A DNA stretch of 14,829 bases from the NCBI GenBank assembly GCA_937902805.1, contig CALEMB010000020.1:1-14829 (forward strand), written 5' to 3'. Below the pieces are notes generated by a model, which worked only from the letters and a program-made list of their open reading frames with translations, was not told the origin of the DNA and did no database searches. The DNA is from an uncultured Bacteroidales bacterium (GTDB taxonomy: Bacteria; Bacteroidota; Bacteroidia; Bacteroidales; F082). The position numbers and the translations under genes were made by a program. Positions 6,569 to 14,770 of the stretch are shown piece after piece; the first letter of the stretch is position 1; each line of letters starts with the position of its first letter.

Positions 6569-7024
6569 ATGATAACAAAAGAACAAGTATCAACCCTCAG
6601 CGAAGAAGCCCTCGCCAACAGCGACCGCTTCCTGGTGGAAGTGAAGGTGAAGCCCAACAACGTTATTGAGGTCTATGTGGACTCCGACACCGCCGTCAAC
6701 ATCGACCACTGTGCCGAATTGAGCCGCTACATCAACGAGAAACTCGACCGTGACGTGGAAGACTACGAACTGAGCGTGTTTTCTTGGGGTCTTTCGGGTG
6801 CTTTGAAGATGGACCGCCAACTTCAAAAGTATGTGGGGAAGGATGTTGAGGTGAAAACCAAGGAAATGGGCAAAATGCAAGGCAAACTCGTCGGTTTTAA
6901 TGCCGAAAAAGTGGAATTCGCCCCCGCACCCAAGAAAGCCACAAAGAAGAAACCCGCCGAAGAGCCCACCAACCTGTTCTTTGAACGCAATAAAGTGGAA
7001 ATCAAACCCGCAATTATATTTTAA
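6569..7024 (+). CDS. rimP: Ribosome maturation factor RimP
   Basis: A 151-aa protein needed for maturation of the 30S subunit. The N-terminal domain has the family pattern VEVKVKPNNVIEVYVDSD, then NIDHCAELSRYINEKLD, and the segment YELSVFSWGLSGALK, which stands at the family motif YxLEVSSPGLxRPLK; the SPG tripeptide is SWG here. The C-terminal Sm-like domain (about 88-151) starts at YVGKDVEVKTKEMGKMQGKLVG and includes a short lysine- and alanine-rich insert, PKKATKKKPAEE. The ATG at 6569 is chosen because it gives the normal family length and follows an A-rich leader; longer readings would start inside the tRNA gene. It is followed by nusA and infB, its standard partners. Confidence 0.95.
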   Translation: MITKEQVSTLSEEALANSDRFLVEVKVKPNNVIEVYVDSDTAVNIDHCAELSRYINEKLDRDVEDYELSVFSWGLSGALKMDRQLQKYVGKDVEVKTKEMGKMQGKLVGFNAEKVEFAPAPKKATKKKPAEEPTNLFFERNKVEIKPAIIF

Positions 7025-7030
7025 ATCATA

Positions 7031-7058
7031 GCGGTCCCTGAGCCTGTCGAAGGGCCGC
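7031..7058 (+). repeat. Hairpin-forming intergenic repeat, copy 2
   Basis: The 25 bp at 7033-7057 repeat 6522-6546 exactly and in the same orientation. Flanking bases extend the stem here: GCGG-T-CCCT pairs with AGGGCCGC, 8 bp with one bulged T. It begins 6 bp after the rimP stop and lies 42 bp before nusA. It could act as an RNA processing or stability hairpin, or be a passive repetitive palindrome. Confidence 0.85.
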
Positions 7059-7100
7059 CCAACAATTCAACGATTCAACAATAAACAATCAACATACAAA

Positions 7101-8360
7101 ATGGACAACTACAAATTAGTAGAAACTTTCACTGAATTCAAGGAATTCAAGAACATTGACCGCGAAGCCATGATGCGCATCATCGAGGATGTATTCAGAG
7201 GCATGTTGAACAAGAAGTTCGAAACCGAGACCGATGACTTCATCGACATCATCGTGAACGTCGATAAGGGCGACTTCGAGATCTACCACAACCGCGAGGT
7301 GGTGGAAGACGACGAACTGACCGACCCGCTGCGCCAGATCAAGTTGTCGGATGCCATCAAGATCGAGCCTGACTTCGAGGTGGGTGAAGAGGTGAACGAG
7401 GAACTGCGCATCGAAAACTTCGGTCGCCGCGATATCCTTGCCCTGCGCCAGAATTTGCAAACCAAAGTCTCTGAGTATGAGAAGGAAAACATCTTCCAGA
7501 AGTACAAGGAGAAAGTCGGTGAAATCATCACCGCAGAGGTTGCGCACGTGTGGAAGCGTGAAATCGTGGTCACTGACGACGAGAACATCGAGCTGATTCT
7601 GCCTAAGGCCGAGCAGATTCCGAGCGACATATATAAGAAAGGTGATACCCTCCGCGCTATCGTGAAGAGCGTAGAGAACGTCAACGGATCGCCCGTGGTC
7701 ACCCTGTCGCGTACCTCTGAAATCTTCCTGCAACGTCTGCTCGAAGCCGAGGTGCCAGAGATTTATGACGGCCTTATCACCATCAAGAAGATCGTCCGTG
7801 AACCTGGTCAACGCGCCAAGATTGCCGTTGAGTCCTACGACGACCGCATCGACCCCGTCGGCGCCTGCGTCGGCATGAAGGGAACGCGTATCCATGGCAT
7901 CGTCCGCGAGCTCCGCAACGAGAACATCGACGTCATCAACTGGACCACCAACCCTGTGCTGCTCATCAGCCGCGCCCTTAGCCCGGCCAAAATCACGAAC
8001 ATCGTCATCAGCAGCGACAACACGATGGCCAATGTATACATGGAGAACGACCAGATCAGTCTCGCCATCGGCAAGGGCGGCTACAACATCAAGCTCGCCG
8101 GCAAACTGACTGGATATGAGATTGATGTCTACCGCAACAGCGAAGCCAACAGCGCCGAAGAAGACGTCGACCTGCAAGAGTTCGCCGACGAAATCGACCA
8201 GTGGGTCATCGACTCGCTCATCAAGATGGGCTGCGACACCGCCAAGAACGTGCTGTCGTACACTCCCGAAGAGGTGGCCAACCGTGCCGACCTCGAAATC
8301 GAGACCGTCAAGGATGTGTTCCGCATCCTGAAGGCCGAATTTGAACAAGACGCCGAATAA
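7101..8360 (+). CDS. nusA: Transcription termination/antitermination factor NusA
   Basis: A 419-aa RNA-polymerase-binding factor that modulates pausing, termination and antitermination. The N-terminal RNAP-binding domain covers about 1-130. The S1 domain runs from about 137 to 202. KH1 carries the loop GMKG (258-261) within DPVGACVGMKGTRI. KH2 carries AIGKGGYN from 322. A short C-terminal helix-hairpin-helix region (about 355-412, IDQWVIDSLIKMGCDTAKNVL and onward) replaces the acidic repeats of the E. coli protein, as expected in Bacteroidota. It starts 76 bp after rimP, with a repeat hairpin in the gap, and stands 44 bp before infB. In E. coli this factor controls its own operon through leader terminators; the upstream terminator here would allow the same. 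Confidence 0.97.
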   Translation: MDNYKLVETFTEFKEFKNIDREAMMRIIEDVFRGMLNKKFETETDDFIDIIVNVDKGDFEIYHNREVVEDDELTDPLRQIKLSDAIKIEPDFEVGEEVNEELRIENFGRRDILALRQNLQTKVSEYEKENIFQKYKEKVGEIITAEVAHVWKREIVVTDDENIELILPKAEQIPSDIYKKGDTLRAIVKSVENVNGSPVVTLSRTSEIFLQRLLEAEVPEIYDGLITIKKIVREPGQRAKIAVESYDDRIDPVGACVGMKGTRIHGIVRELRNENIDVINWTTNPVLLISRALSPAKITNIVISSDNTMANVYMENDQISLAIGKGGYNIKLAGKLTGYEIDVYRNSEANSAEEDVDLQEFADEIDQWVIDSLIKMGCDTAKNVLSYTPEEVANRADLEIETVKDVFRILKAEFEQDAE

Positions 8361-8404
8361 GGCATTGCAATAACCAACAAACGAGAAACAAAGAGAAAGA
8401 AACT

Positions 8405-11305
8405 ATGTCCGAAGAAACTAACTTTTCAATTCGATTGTCGAAAGCGGCAAAAGAATTCAATGTGGGAAAGGACACCATCGTTGAGTACCTGACGAAAAAG
8501 GGATTTACGGTGGACCCCTCTCCCAACACGAAGCTCACGGCAGACATGTATGCGCTGCTCGTGAAGGAATATCAGGGCGAAAAGGATGTGAAGAACGAGG
8601 CCAAGAAATTGGGCAACCTCTCTTACAAAGGTGGTAGTGTTTCCGTTGATTCGGCATTGCAATCGCCTAAGGCTGTGGAAGAAGAAGACCACGACGAGGT
8701 CATCATCCGCACCAACACCATTTCGTCGCCTACGAAAAAGACGGCCAAACCCGCTCCCGAGGCGCCCAAAGAAGAGGTGAAGGAGGAACCCAAGAAGGAA
8801 GAAAAGCCTGTTGAGACTCCTGCCGAGCCTCTACCCGAACAGGTCGCTCCCAAGACCGAGGAAAAGAAGGAAGAAAAAGCCGACACTGGCACTTCCCTGA
8901 AAATCCTGGGCAAAATAGACCTTGAGCCTAAGAGACAAGAGAAAAAAAAGGAAAAGAAGGAGCCTAAAGCCGAAAAGAAAGCAGAGAAGCCAAAAGAGCA
9001 GAAGCCTGTCCAACAGCCCAAGCCTGAGAAGAAGCAAGAAGCTCCCAAGGTTGAAAAGCCTAAGCCTCAGCAAGAGCCTGAAAAGGCCGCGGAGCCGAGA
9101 ATCGTCAAATTGGAAGCTCCAAAACTGACGGGACCTACCGTCTTGGGCACTATGGAACTGCCCGTCGAAAAGAAAGGTGGCGGCCATGGTGATTCGAAGA
9201 AAAAGAAACGCAAGCGCATCCAAGGCAAACCCGAAGGTTCGTCGGAGAATCCGACAGGTCCTAACGTGAACCCCGGAGGCAAGAAACAGGACGGCGGCAA
9301 GTCTGGCAAGGGTTCCAAGCCCGCCGACCAAGCTGGCAAGAAAGGCCAAAAGGACAGCAAGAAAGACAAGAGATCGAAGCGTGAAGAGAAACCCGAACTC
9401 AGCGAAGAGGAAATCTCGAAGCAGATCAAAGACACTTTGGCACGCCTCGCCCCCATGGGCAAGTCTAAGACCTCGAAACACCGCCGTGAGAAACGTCAAC
9501 AAGTGGCTGGCAGCATGATGGAAGAGATGATGCGTCAGGAAGAGGACAAGAAAGTGCTGAAGGTGACGGAGTTCGTGACCGCCAACGAGCTGGCCACGAT
9601 GATGAACGTGCCCGTCGTGAAGGTCATCGGCACCTGCATGAGCCTCGGTATGCCCGTCTCCATCAACCAGCGCCTTGATGCTGAGGCCCTGTCCGTGGTG
9701 GCCGAAGAGTTCGGCTTCCAAGTCGACTTCGTTAGCGCTGACGTTCAAGAAGCCATTGCCGAGACCGAAGAAGTCGACCATGAGGAAGACCTCGTGCCGC
9801 GCGCTCCTGTTGTCACCGTTATGGGTCACGTCGACCACGGTAAGACCAAGCTCTTGGACTACATCCGTAACACCAATGTGGTGGCAGGTGAGGCAGGTGG
9901 TATCACCCAGCACATTGGTGCCTACGAGGTGACCACCGAAAGCGGCAAAAAGATTACCTTCTTGGATACACCTGGTCACGAAGCCTTTACCGCCATGCGT
10001 GCCCGTGGTGCTAAGATTACCGACGTCGCCATCATCGTCATCGCCACTGATGACAGCGTGATGCCCCAGACCGTTGAGGCCATCAACCACGCCCAAGCCG
10101 CAGGTGTACCTATCGTCTTCGCCCTGAACAAGATCGATAAGCCCACCGCCAACCCCGACAAGATTCGTGAGCAACTAGCCAACATGAATATCCTCGTCGA
10201 AAGCTGGGGGGGTAAGTACCAAGACCAAGAGATTGCCGCTAAGATCGGTCTTAACGTCGATGCGCTGCTCGAAAAGGTGCTGCTTGAGGCTGAACTCCTC
10301 GACCTGAAGGCCAACCCGAACCGTCTGGCGAAGGGTTCTGTCATCGAGTCCGCTTTGGATAAAGGTCGTGGCTATGTGGCCAAGATCTTGGTGCAGAATG
10401 GCACCTTGAAGGTCGGTGATATGGTGTTGGCTGGCACCACCTTCGGTAAGGTGAAAGCCATGTTCGACGACCACAACCGTCCCGTCAAGGAGGCTGGTCC
10501 TTCCACGCCGGTGTTGTTGCTCGGCCTGAATGGTGCTCCCATGCCTGGTGATGCCTTCAATGTGATGACCGACGAGCGCGAGGTGAAAGCCATCGCCAAC
10601 CGTCGTGAGCAGCTGCAACGCGAACAGACGCGCCGCACCAGCCCGCACATCACCTTGGACGAAATCGGCCGCCGTATCGCCATAGGCGACTTCAAAGAGT
10701 TGAACATCATCGTCAAGGCTGACGTGGACGGCTCCGTGGAAGCATTGGCCGACAGCTTGCTGAAGCTCTCTACTGAAGAGGTGCAGGTCAACGTCATCCA
10801 CAAGTCGGTGGGTGCCATCAGCGAGTCGGATGTCATGCTGGCTTCGGCTTCCAACGCCGTCATCGTGGGCTTCAACGTGCGTCCTACCGCACAGGCCCGC
10901 AAGATGGCAGAGAACGAGAAGATCGACATTCGCCTCTACTCCATCATCTACACCGCCATTGAGGAAATCAAGGCCGCTATCGAAGGTATGTTAGCGCCCG
11001 AAATCGAGGAGGTGGTCACCTGCAACCTCGAGATCCGTGAGACCTTCAAGATCAGCAAGGTTGGTACCATCGCTGGTTGTATGGTCCTGGACGGCAAGAT
11101 CACTCGCAACACCAAGATCCGTGTCATCCGCGACGGCATCGTCATCTACACGGGCATGCTTGGTTCCTTGAAGCGTTACAAAGACGACGTCAAGGAAGTC
11201 AGCGCCGGCATGGACTGCGGCTTGAATATCGAGAACTTCAACGACATCAAAGTCGGCGACATCATCGAGGGTTACACCGAGAAGGAAGTCGCTAGGAAAC
11301 TGTAA
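8405..11305 (+). CDS. infB: Translation initiation factor IF-2
   Basis: A 966-aa GTPase that brings initiator tRNA to the 30S subunit and promotes subunit joining. The N-terminal IF2_N subdomain is at about 5-60. A low-complexity linker of Lys, Glu and Pro fills about 110-330. A second IF2_N-like segment starts near 387. The G domain shows GHVDHGKT at 474-481, GEAGGITQHIGA, DTPGH from 521 and NKID at 575-578. The position of the G5 motif SAK reads AAK (611-613), and the residue after the P-loop Thr is Lys482 where Ser is usual. Domains II to IV follow, with DVDGSVEAL, KSVGAISESDV and the C-terminal fMet-tRNA-binding part ending GDIIEGYTEKEVARKL. It is the last gene of the operon and ends 23 bp before a strong terminator hairpin. 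Confidence 0.98.
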   Translation: MSEETNFSIRLSKAAKEFNVGKDTIVEYLTKKGFTVDPSPNTKLTADMYALLVKEYQGEKDVKNEAKKLGNLSYKGGSVSVDSALQSPKAVEEEDHDEVIIRTNTISSPTKKTAKPAPEAPKEEVKEEPKKEEKPVETPAEPLPEQVAPKTEEKKEEKADTGTSLKILGKIDLEPKRQEKKKEKKEPKAEKKAEKPKEQKPVQQPKPEKKQEAPKVEKPKPQQEPEKAAEPRIVKLEAPKLTGPTVLGTMELPVEKKGGGHGDSKKKKRKRIQGKPEGSSENPTGPNVNPGGKKQDGGKSGKGSKPADQAGKKGQKDSKKDKRSKREEKPELSEEEISKQIKDTLARLAPMGKSKTSKHRREKRQQVAGSMMEEMMRQEEDKKVLKVTEFVTANELATMMNVPVVKVIGTCMSLGMPVSINQRLDAEALSVVAEEFGFQVDFVSADVQEAIAETEEVDHEEDLVPRAPVVTVMGHVDHGKTKLLDYIRNTNVVAGEAGGITQHIGAYEVTTESGKKITFLDTPGHEAFTAMRARGAKITDVAIIVIATDDSVMPQTVEAINHAQAAGVPIVFALNKIDKPTANPDKIREQLANMNILVESWGGKYQDQEIAAKIGLNVDALLEKVLLEAELLDLKANPNRLAKGSVIESALDKGRGYVAKILVQNGTLKVGDMVLAGTTFGKVKAMFDDHNRPVKEAGPSTPVLLLGLNGAPMPGDAFNVMTDEREVKAIANRREQLQREQTRRTSPHITLDEIGRRIAIGDFKELNIIVKADVDGSVEALADSLLKLSTEEVQVNVIHKSVGAISESDVMLASASNAVIVGFNVRPTAQARKMAENEKIDIRLYSIIYTAIEEIKAAIEGMLAPEIEEVVTCNLEIRETFKISKVGTIAGCMVLDGKITRNTKIRVIRDGIVIYTGMLGSLKRYKDDVKEVSAGMDCGLNIENFNDIKVGDIIEGYTEKEVARKL

Positions 11306-11328
11306 ACGGTTTTCTTTGGTTCAATGAG

Positions 11329-11360
11329 AAATGGCGATCCGATTGGGTCGCCATTTTTTT
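11329..11360 (+). terminator. Rho-independent terminator of rimP-nusA-infB
   Basis: A 12-bp stem with one T-G pair (11329-11340 with 11345-11356) has a GATT loop and runs into seven T residues in total (11354-11360). The end of the T run overlaps the stop codon of the converging transglutaminase-like gene at 11359-11361. On the minus strand the hairpin lacks a good T tract, so it serves mainly the plus strand. Confidence 0.93.
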
Positions 11361-13920
11361 ACTTCACTTTCGCCAGTACCTTCAGCAACTGCTCACCCAA
11401 ACCAATGGTATAGCCCTGCTTCACAAACACCACCTCGCTATTAGCGTTGGCGATGATGAAGACGGGGCGGCTGTCGGTGTTGAGGTGCAGGCCATCCATT
11501 ATTTCGTCTCGGATGGTGCCTTCTTCATCAAGGCCATAAACAATGCCGTCAGGCAGTTCGCTGAAGCCCCTCAGCATGAACTTGTCGTATTCTTCCCTAT
11601 CGCTGAAGATGAAGAACATGGGGGTGTCGCTGGCTTCAAAATCCTTGTGGAAAGCGGCAATGTCCTGCATAGCGTGCGTAGTTGGTTCACCGCCTTGGTC
11701 CAGGAGGCCGAGGATGAAATAGTTGTCGCGGATGAACTGTTTCGGGTTACATTCTTCTTCATTTTCCATGTCGATGAATTTGCTGTCGGCATAGAAGCTA
11801 CCGATGACCTGGATGTCGTTGCCGGGCTGACGCAAGACGAGGTTGATTTTGGTGGTCTCCCCTGCCCTAATCTCAAAGAACTCGCTATGTGTCAAAGCAG
11901 TGCCGTCTTCCAAACGCGTACCCGTAGTGAGGATGTAATAGCCTTCGTCTAAAGGTGTGGGATGGTCGAAGGTGGACAACGTCATACCATCGTCGATGCC
12001 GGGGTCTTTGGCATCGTAAGCCAAGAGACGGAAACTGTTGCCGTCGAACTTCTTGATGCTGAAATGCGTGTAATATTTCGGGTCGGCAACAGAAGGGATG
12101 GGATAATACTGGATATCCAAATAACCAACTACGTTGTTGTTAGGCTCGACGGCTTCGAAGTCCACGGTGGTCCAGTCCTTGACAAAAAACTGCACATTGC
12201 CGTTGATGGGATTGATTTGTGCGGCAACCCCCAGGCTTCTCGCCATGCTGACGAAGAAGATGTCGCGCGAGTGGCGGTCGGCCTTACGGGCTTTCAGCAC
12301 ACCAAGCGGCGAAATCGGGATGCGTTGCGGATTGAGGGCATCATCAACAACGATGTTTTGTTTCACCCATTCCACAAGCAGTTTCGGGTTGTCGTGATAT
12401 TGCCTCCGTTCCACCTCGGGGAAAAACTCAGAGAGCGTCTTGCGCCACGCTACAATCATCTCATTGCTTACGCGCGGGCTGAGGATGTACTCCGCATAAT
12501 ACTCCACCGGCATAGAGATGATTGACGAGGTGATATCAGGCGTGTTATCGAAATGGTCTTTCAACACCTCAAGGCTGATGTCGCGAAGGTCCTTGTCAGA
12601 GATGTTTTGCAGTAGGTTCACCGCTTTCACCTCTTGGTTTCTGTCTTGGGCGTAGGCCACGAAATCGGCAATGGTCTGGTAGTTGCCCCAAGTTTTCTCG
12701 TAGATGCTGCACAAGCCCTTATTACCCGTGTTCATAATCAATTCCCTTTGGGCATCTTTACAGGCCTTGATATATGCATTGCGCTGCGCGTCCTCAACGG
12801 CAATGCGACGGTCGTTCTCGGCCCGCATCTCTGCCGTAACCTCTGGCAACACGCTGGTTGGCGGAGGTGGCACCATGTCGAACTCGAAAGATTCCAAAGT
12901 GCCTTTTTCATGGTCAAGGGTGATAGTGACATTTTCATCTTGCCCCGACTTGAAGACTTGGTAGCCAAACTTGCCGTCCTTGGCAGCGTAAGCCATCATG
13001 CAGCCCAAACCTGAGGTAAGCCAGGTTTGGCCGTTCTCGTCAGTGGTCTTTCTCACCACAGTGCAGAACTCGGCATAGTTGTATATCTTGAACTCCACAG
13101 GCAGGTTGGCTTGAGGCTGGCCTTGCTCATCCAACACAATAAAGGTGGTCTTGGCCGCCTTGCCGTAGTTGTCCACCACATTGATTTCCGTGTAGTTGCT
13201 ATTGCGGCTGATGACCTCTTCGGGACCATCATAGTTGCCGAAGACGCGGGTGTGGAGCAACAGGGTGCGTGAGGCTGGCTCGTTGAACCAACCCAAATCA
13301 AGCACCGGCTCAGGCTCACAGGCACCGAGGAAATGCCATTGTCCATCGACCCAGGCCTCTACCCAGGCGTGGTTGTCGTCGCAATGTGCCCAACGGGGGG
13401 TGTAGACTTGTCTTGCAGGGATGCCCACGGTACGCAAAGCCGTCACTAGCAGTGTTGACTCTTCGCCACAACGTCCCCATGAGGTCTTGACCGTCGCCAT
13501 CGGCGATGAGGTGCGGCTATCGGAGCCTTTGTAGTTGACATGTTCGTGACACCAATGGTTCACTTCAAGGACAGCATCATAGAGCGAGAGGTCCTTCACA
13601 CGGCCTTTCAGCTCCTCGTAATAGGTGCTACGGAAGGCATCGAGGTTCTCGTTGTTGACACGCACAGGCACCACGAAATGTTTGAACTCGCGCTCGGGAA
13701 TGCTGGCGCCCCAAGGCAACTCCTGTTTGGCGAGAAAAGCGTAATGCACGCACTCGCGGAAATAGTCTTCAGTGTAGTCCACGCTGTCACCGAGGGGCAT
13801 GTATTCGTAAAGAAATTCCAAGGCGTCCTTTTCGTTGAAGGCCTTGTGTTTGGCTTCTCCAGCGCAAGCTGAAAGCAGCAGGGTGGCGATGGCAGCAATG
13901 ACGATTATGGTGTTTTTCAT
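11359..13920 (-). CDS. Transglutaminase-like domain lipoprotein with thioredoxin-like C-terminus
   Basis: An 853-aa lipoprotein with lipobox LSAC (Cys19). An N-terminal helical part leads to a transglutaminase-like core: SWGRCGEES with nucleophile Cys151, then LRTVGIPARQV, and NHAWVEAW with His184. The strand WHFLGACEPEPVLD follows, where the usual catalytic Asp position holds Glu202. Such domains in bacteria are mostly cysteine peptidases or amidases. A beta-sandwich segment (about 240-345, with VVDNYGKAAKTTFIVLDEQGQP) comes next. Residues about 500-580 look like a second, degenerate copy of the fold (see findings). The last 130 residues (from RDNYFILGLLDQGGEP) resemble a thioredoxin fold but lack a CxxC. 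It lies 24 bp after cutC and is probably co-transcribed with it. Substrate unknown. The domain call is firm for the N-terminal half and tentative for the rest. Confidence 0.85.
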   Translation of the reverse strand: MKNTIIVIAAIATLLLSACAGEAKHKAFNEKDALEFLYEYMPLGDSVDYTEDYFRECVHYAFLAKQELPWGASIPEREFKHFVVPVRVNNENLDAFRSTYYEELKGRVKDLSLYDAVLEVNHWCHEHVNYKGSDSRTSSPMATVKTSWGRCGEESTLLVTALRTVGIPARQVYTPRWAHCDDNHAWVEAWVDGQWHFLGACEPEPVLDLGWFNEPASRTLLLHTRVFGNYDGPEEVISRNSNYTEINVVDNYGKAAKTTFIVLDEQGQPQANLPVEFKIYNYAEFCTVVRKTTDENGQTWLTSGLGCMMAYAAKDGKFGYQVFKSGQDENVTITLDHEKGTLESFEFDMVPPPPTSVLPEVTAEMRAENDRRIAVEDAQRNAYIKACKDAQRELIMNTGNKGLCSIYEKTWGNYQTIADFVAYAQDRNQEVKAVNLLQNISDKDLRDISLEVLKDHFDNTPDITSSIISMPVEYYAEYILSPRVSNEMIVAWRKTLSEFFPEVERRQYHDNPKLLVEWVKQNIVVDDALNPQRIPISPLGVLKARKADRHSRDIFFVSMARSLGVAAQINPINGNVQFFVKDWTTVDFEAVEPNNNVVGYLDIQYYPIPSVADPKYYTHFSIKKFDGNSFRLLAYDAKDPGIDDGMTLSTFDHPTPLDEGYYILTTGTRLEDGTALTHSEFFEIRAGETTKINLVLRQPGNDIQVIGSFYADSKFIDMENEEECNPKQFIRDNYFILGLLDQGGEPTTHAMQDIAAFHKDFEASDTPMFFIFSDREEYDKFMLRGFSELPDGIVYGLDEEGTIRDEIMDGLHLNTDSRPVFIIANANSEVVFVKQGYTIGLGEQLLKVLAKVK

Positions 13921-13944
13921 ATAGCGTAATCTTTGTTTACTTGA

Positions 13945-14679
13945 TTAGAACGGATTCAGCATCTTTTCCATTTCATAAATCAGGTCCTTGTTCGACTCGG
14001 TCCAAACCATTGTGGCACCTGTGTTGTCCTTTTGGTTGGGATAGAGTTTCTCATTAAAACGCGACACCCAATGCGCCAAAGAAGCATGACAATGCACCGC
14101 ACCCGTCATGTCAAGGATTTCCTTCACATTGCCGAGGTTGATGCCGCCACCAGGCATAATGCCAATCTTGTCGCCATAACGCAACTGCATCTCAGCAATC
14201 ATCGGGACTCCTTCCAACGCCGTTGGCTTGCCTCCCGAAGTAAGAAGCTTGTCGAAGCCGAGCTCGATGAGCTGCTCAACCGCCTCGAAGGGCTTCACAC
14301 AGGCATCAATGGCGCGGTGGAAGGTGAATTTCAACCCCTCGCCTGCCCCCATCAGGGCCTTAATCGTTTCAACATCGAGTTCTCCTTTATCATTCAACGC
14401 CCCGATGACGACGCCCTCGAAGCCTAGCTTCTTGCAGAGCATGATGTCGGTCTTCATCATCTCGACCTCTTCCTCGTCGTAGATATAATTGCCCGGTCGC
14501 GGACGAATCAGCACTCGCATGGGGATAAACGAAATGTCGATAGCCTTCGCCAATGTGCCGAACGAGGGGGTCACGCCGCCCACTTCCAAGCATTCGCAAA
14601 GCTCCACGCACTGCGCGCAGCCGTCCATCGCGTTCTGCAACGACTTGATGCCGTTGGCACAGATCTCCAATCTTATCAT
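13945..14679 (-). CDS. cutC: CutC family protein (TIM barrel)
   Basis: A 244-aa cytoplasmic TIM-barrel protein of the CutC family (PF03932), normal length. Family motifs in order: LEICANG with Glu5 and Cys7, CVELCECLEVGGVTPSFG (24-41), LIRPRPGNYIY with Arg59 and Arg61, FTFHRAID with His121, Arg122 and Asp125, then LLTSGGKPTALEG, GIMPGGGI and VHCHAS. The family was named for copper homeostasis, but in E. coli the copper phenotype of cutC mutants has been attributed to a small RNA (MicL) encoded within the gene, so the protein's own role is open. A conserved barrel with His and Arg residues suggests an enzyme. The ATG at 14679 fits the conserved N-terminus. A -7 box stands 42 bp upstream, and the transglutaminase-like gene follows 24 bp downstream. 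Confidence 0.95.
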   Translation of the reverse strand: MIRLEICANGIKSLQNAMDGCAQCVELCECLEVGGVTPSFGTLAKAIDISFIPMRVLIRPRPGNYIYDEEEVEMMKTDIMLCKKLGFEGVVIGALNDKGELDVETIKALMGAGEGLKFTFHRAIDACVKPFEAVEQLIELGFDKLLTSGGKPTALEGVPMIAEMQLRYGDKIGIMPGGGINLGNVKEILDMTGAVHCHASLAHWVSRFNEKLYPNQKDNTGATMVWTESNKDLIYEMEKMLNPF

Positions 14680-14720
14680 AATGATTTAGTTCTTTAGATT
14701 CGACATACAAAAATTTAGCG

Positions 14721-14728
14721 CAAAGTTA
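14721..14728 (-). promoter_or_regulatory. Bacteroidota -7 promoter box for cutC
   Basis: On the minus strand TAACTTTG matches TAnnTTTG, giving a start near 14714 and a leader of about 35 nt. No clear TTTG-type -33 element lies at the expected distance; the region is A/T-rich with a run of eight A upstream on this strand. Confidence 0.6.
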
Positions 14729-14745
14729 GTTTTTTTTCGATTAGG

Positions 14746-14770
14746 TTATTCACTTATAACTTATTCACTT
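14746..14770. repeat. Direct repeat, 15-bp period, upstream of cutC
   Basis: TTATTCACTT occurs at 14746-14755 and again at 14761-14770, separated by ATAAC. On the minus strand the pair lies 18 bp upstream of the -7 box, overlapping where a -33 element would sit, so it may be a binding site for a regulator. The rest of the window, 14771-14829, shows nothing I can identify. Confidence 0.55.

Noticed and set aside
6244..6660. 138-aa minus-strand open frame across the tRNA region
   Set aside because: It overlaps tRNA-Gln, its promoter and the rimP start, and shows no protein-like pattern.
7116..8348. 410-aa minus-strand open frame opposite nusA
   Set aside because: It mirrors nusA almost end to end, and its Val/Leu/Asp-rich composition is what the reverse of Asp/Glu/Lys-rich codons gives; no family features.
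8831..10174. 447-aa minus-strand open frame opposite infB
   Set aside because: Its Leu/Phe-rich tail is the reverse of the Lys/Glu-rich IF-2 linker; no start context or motif supports it.
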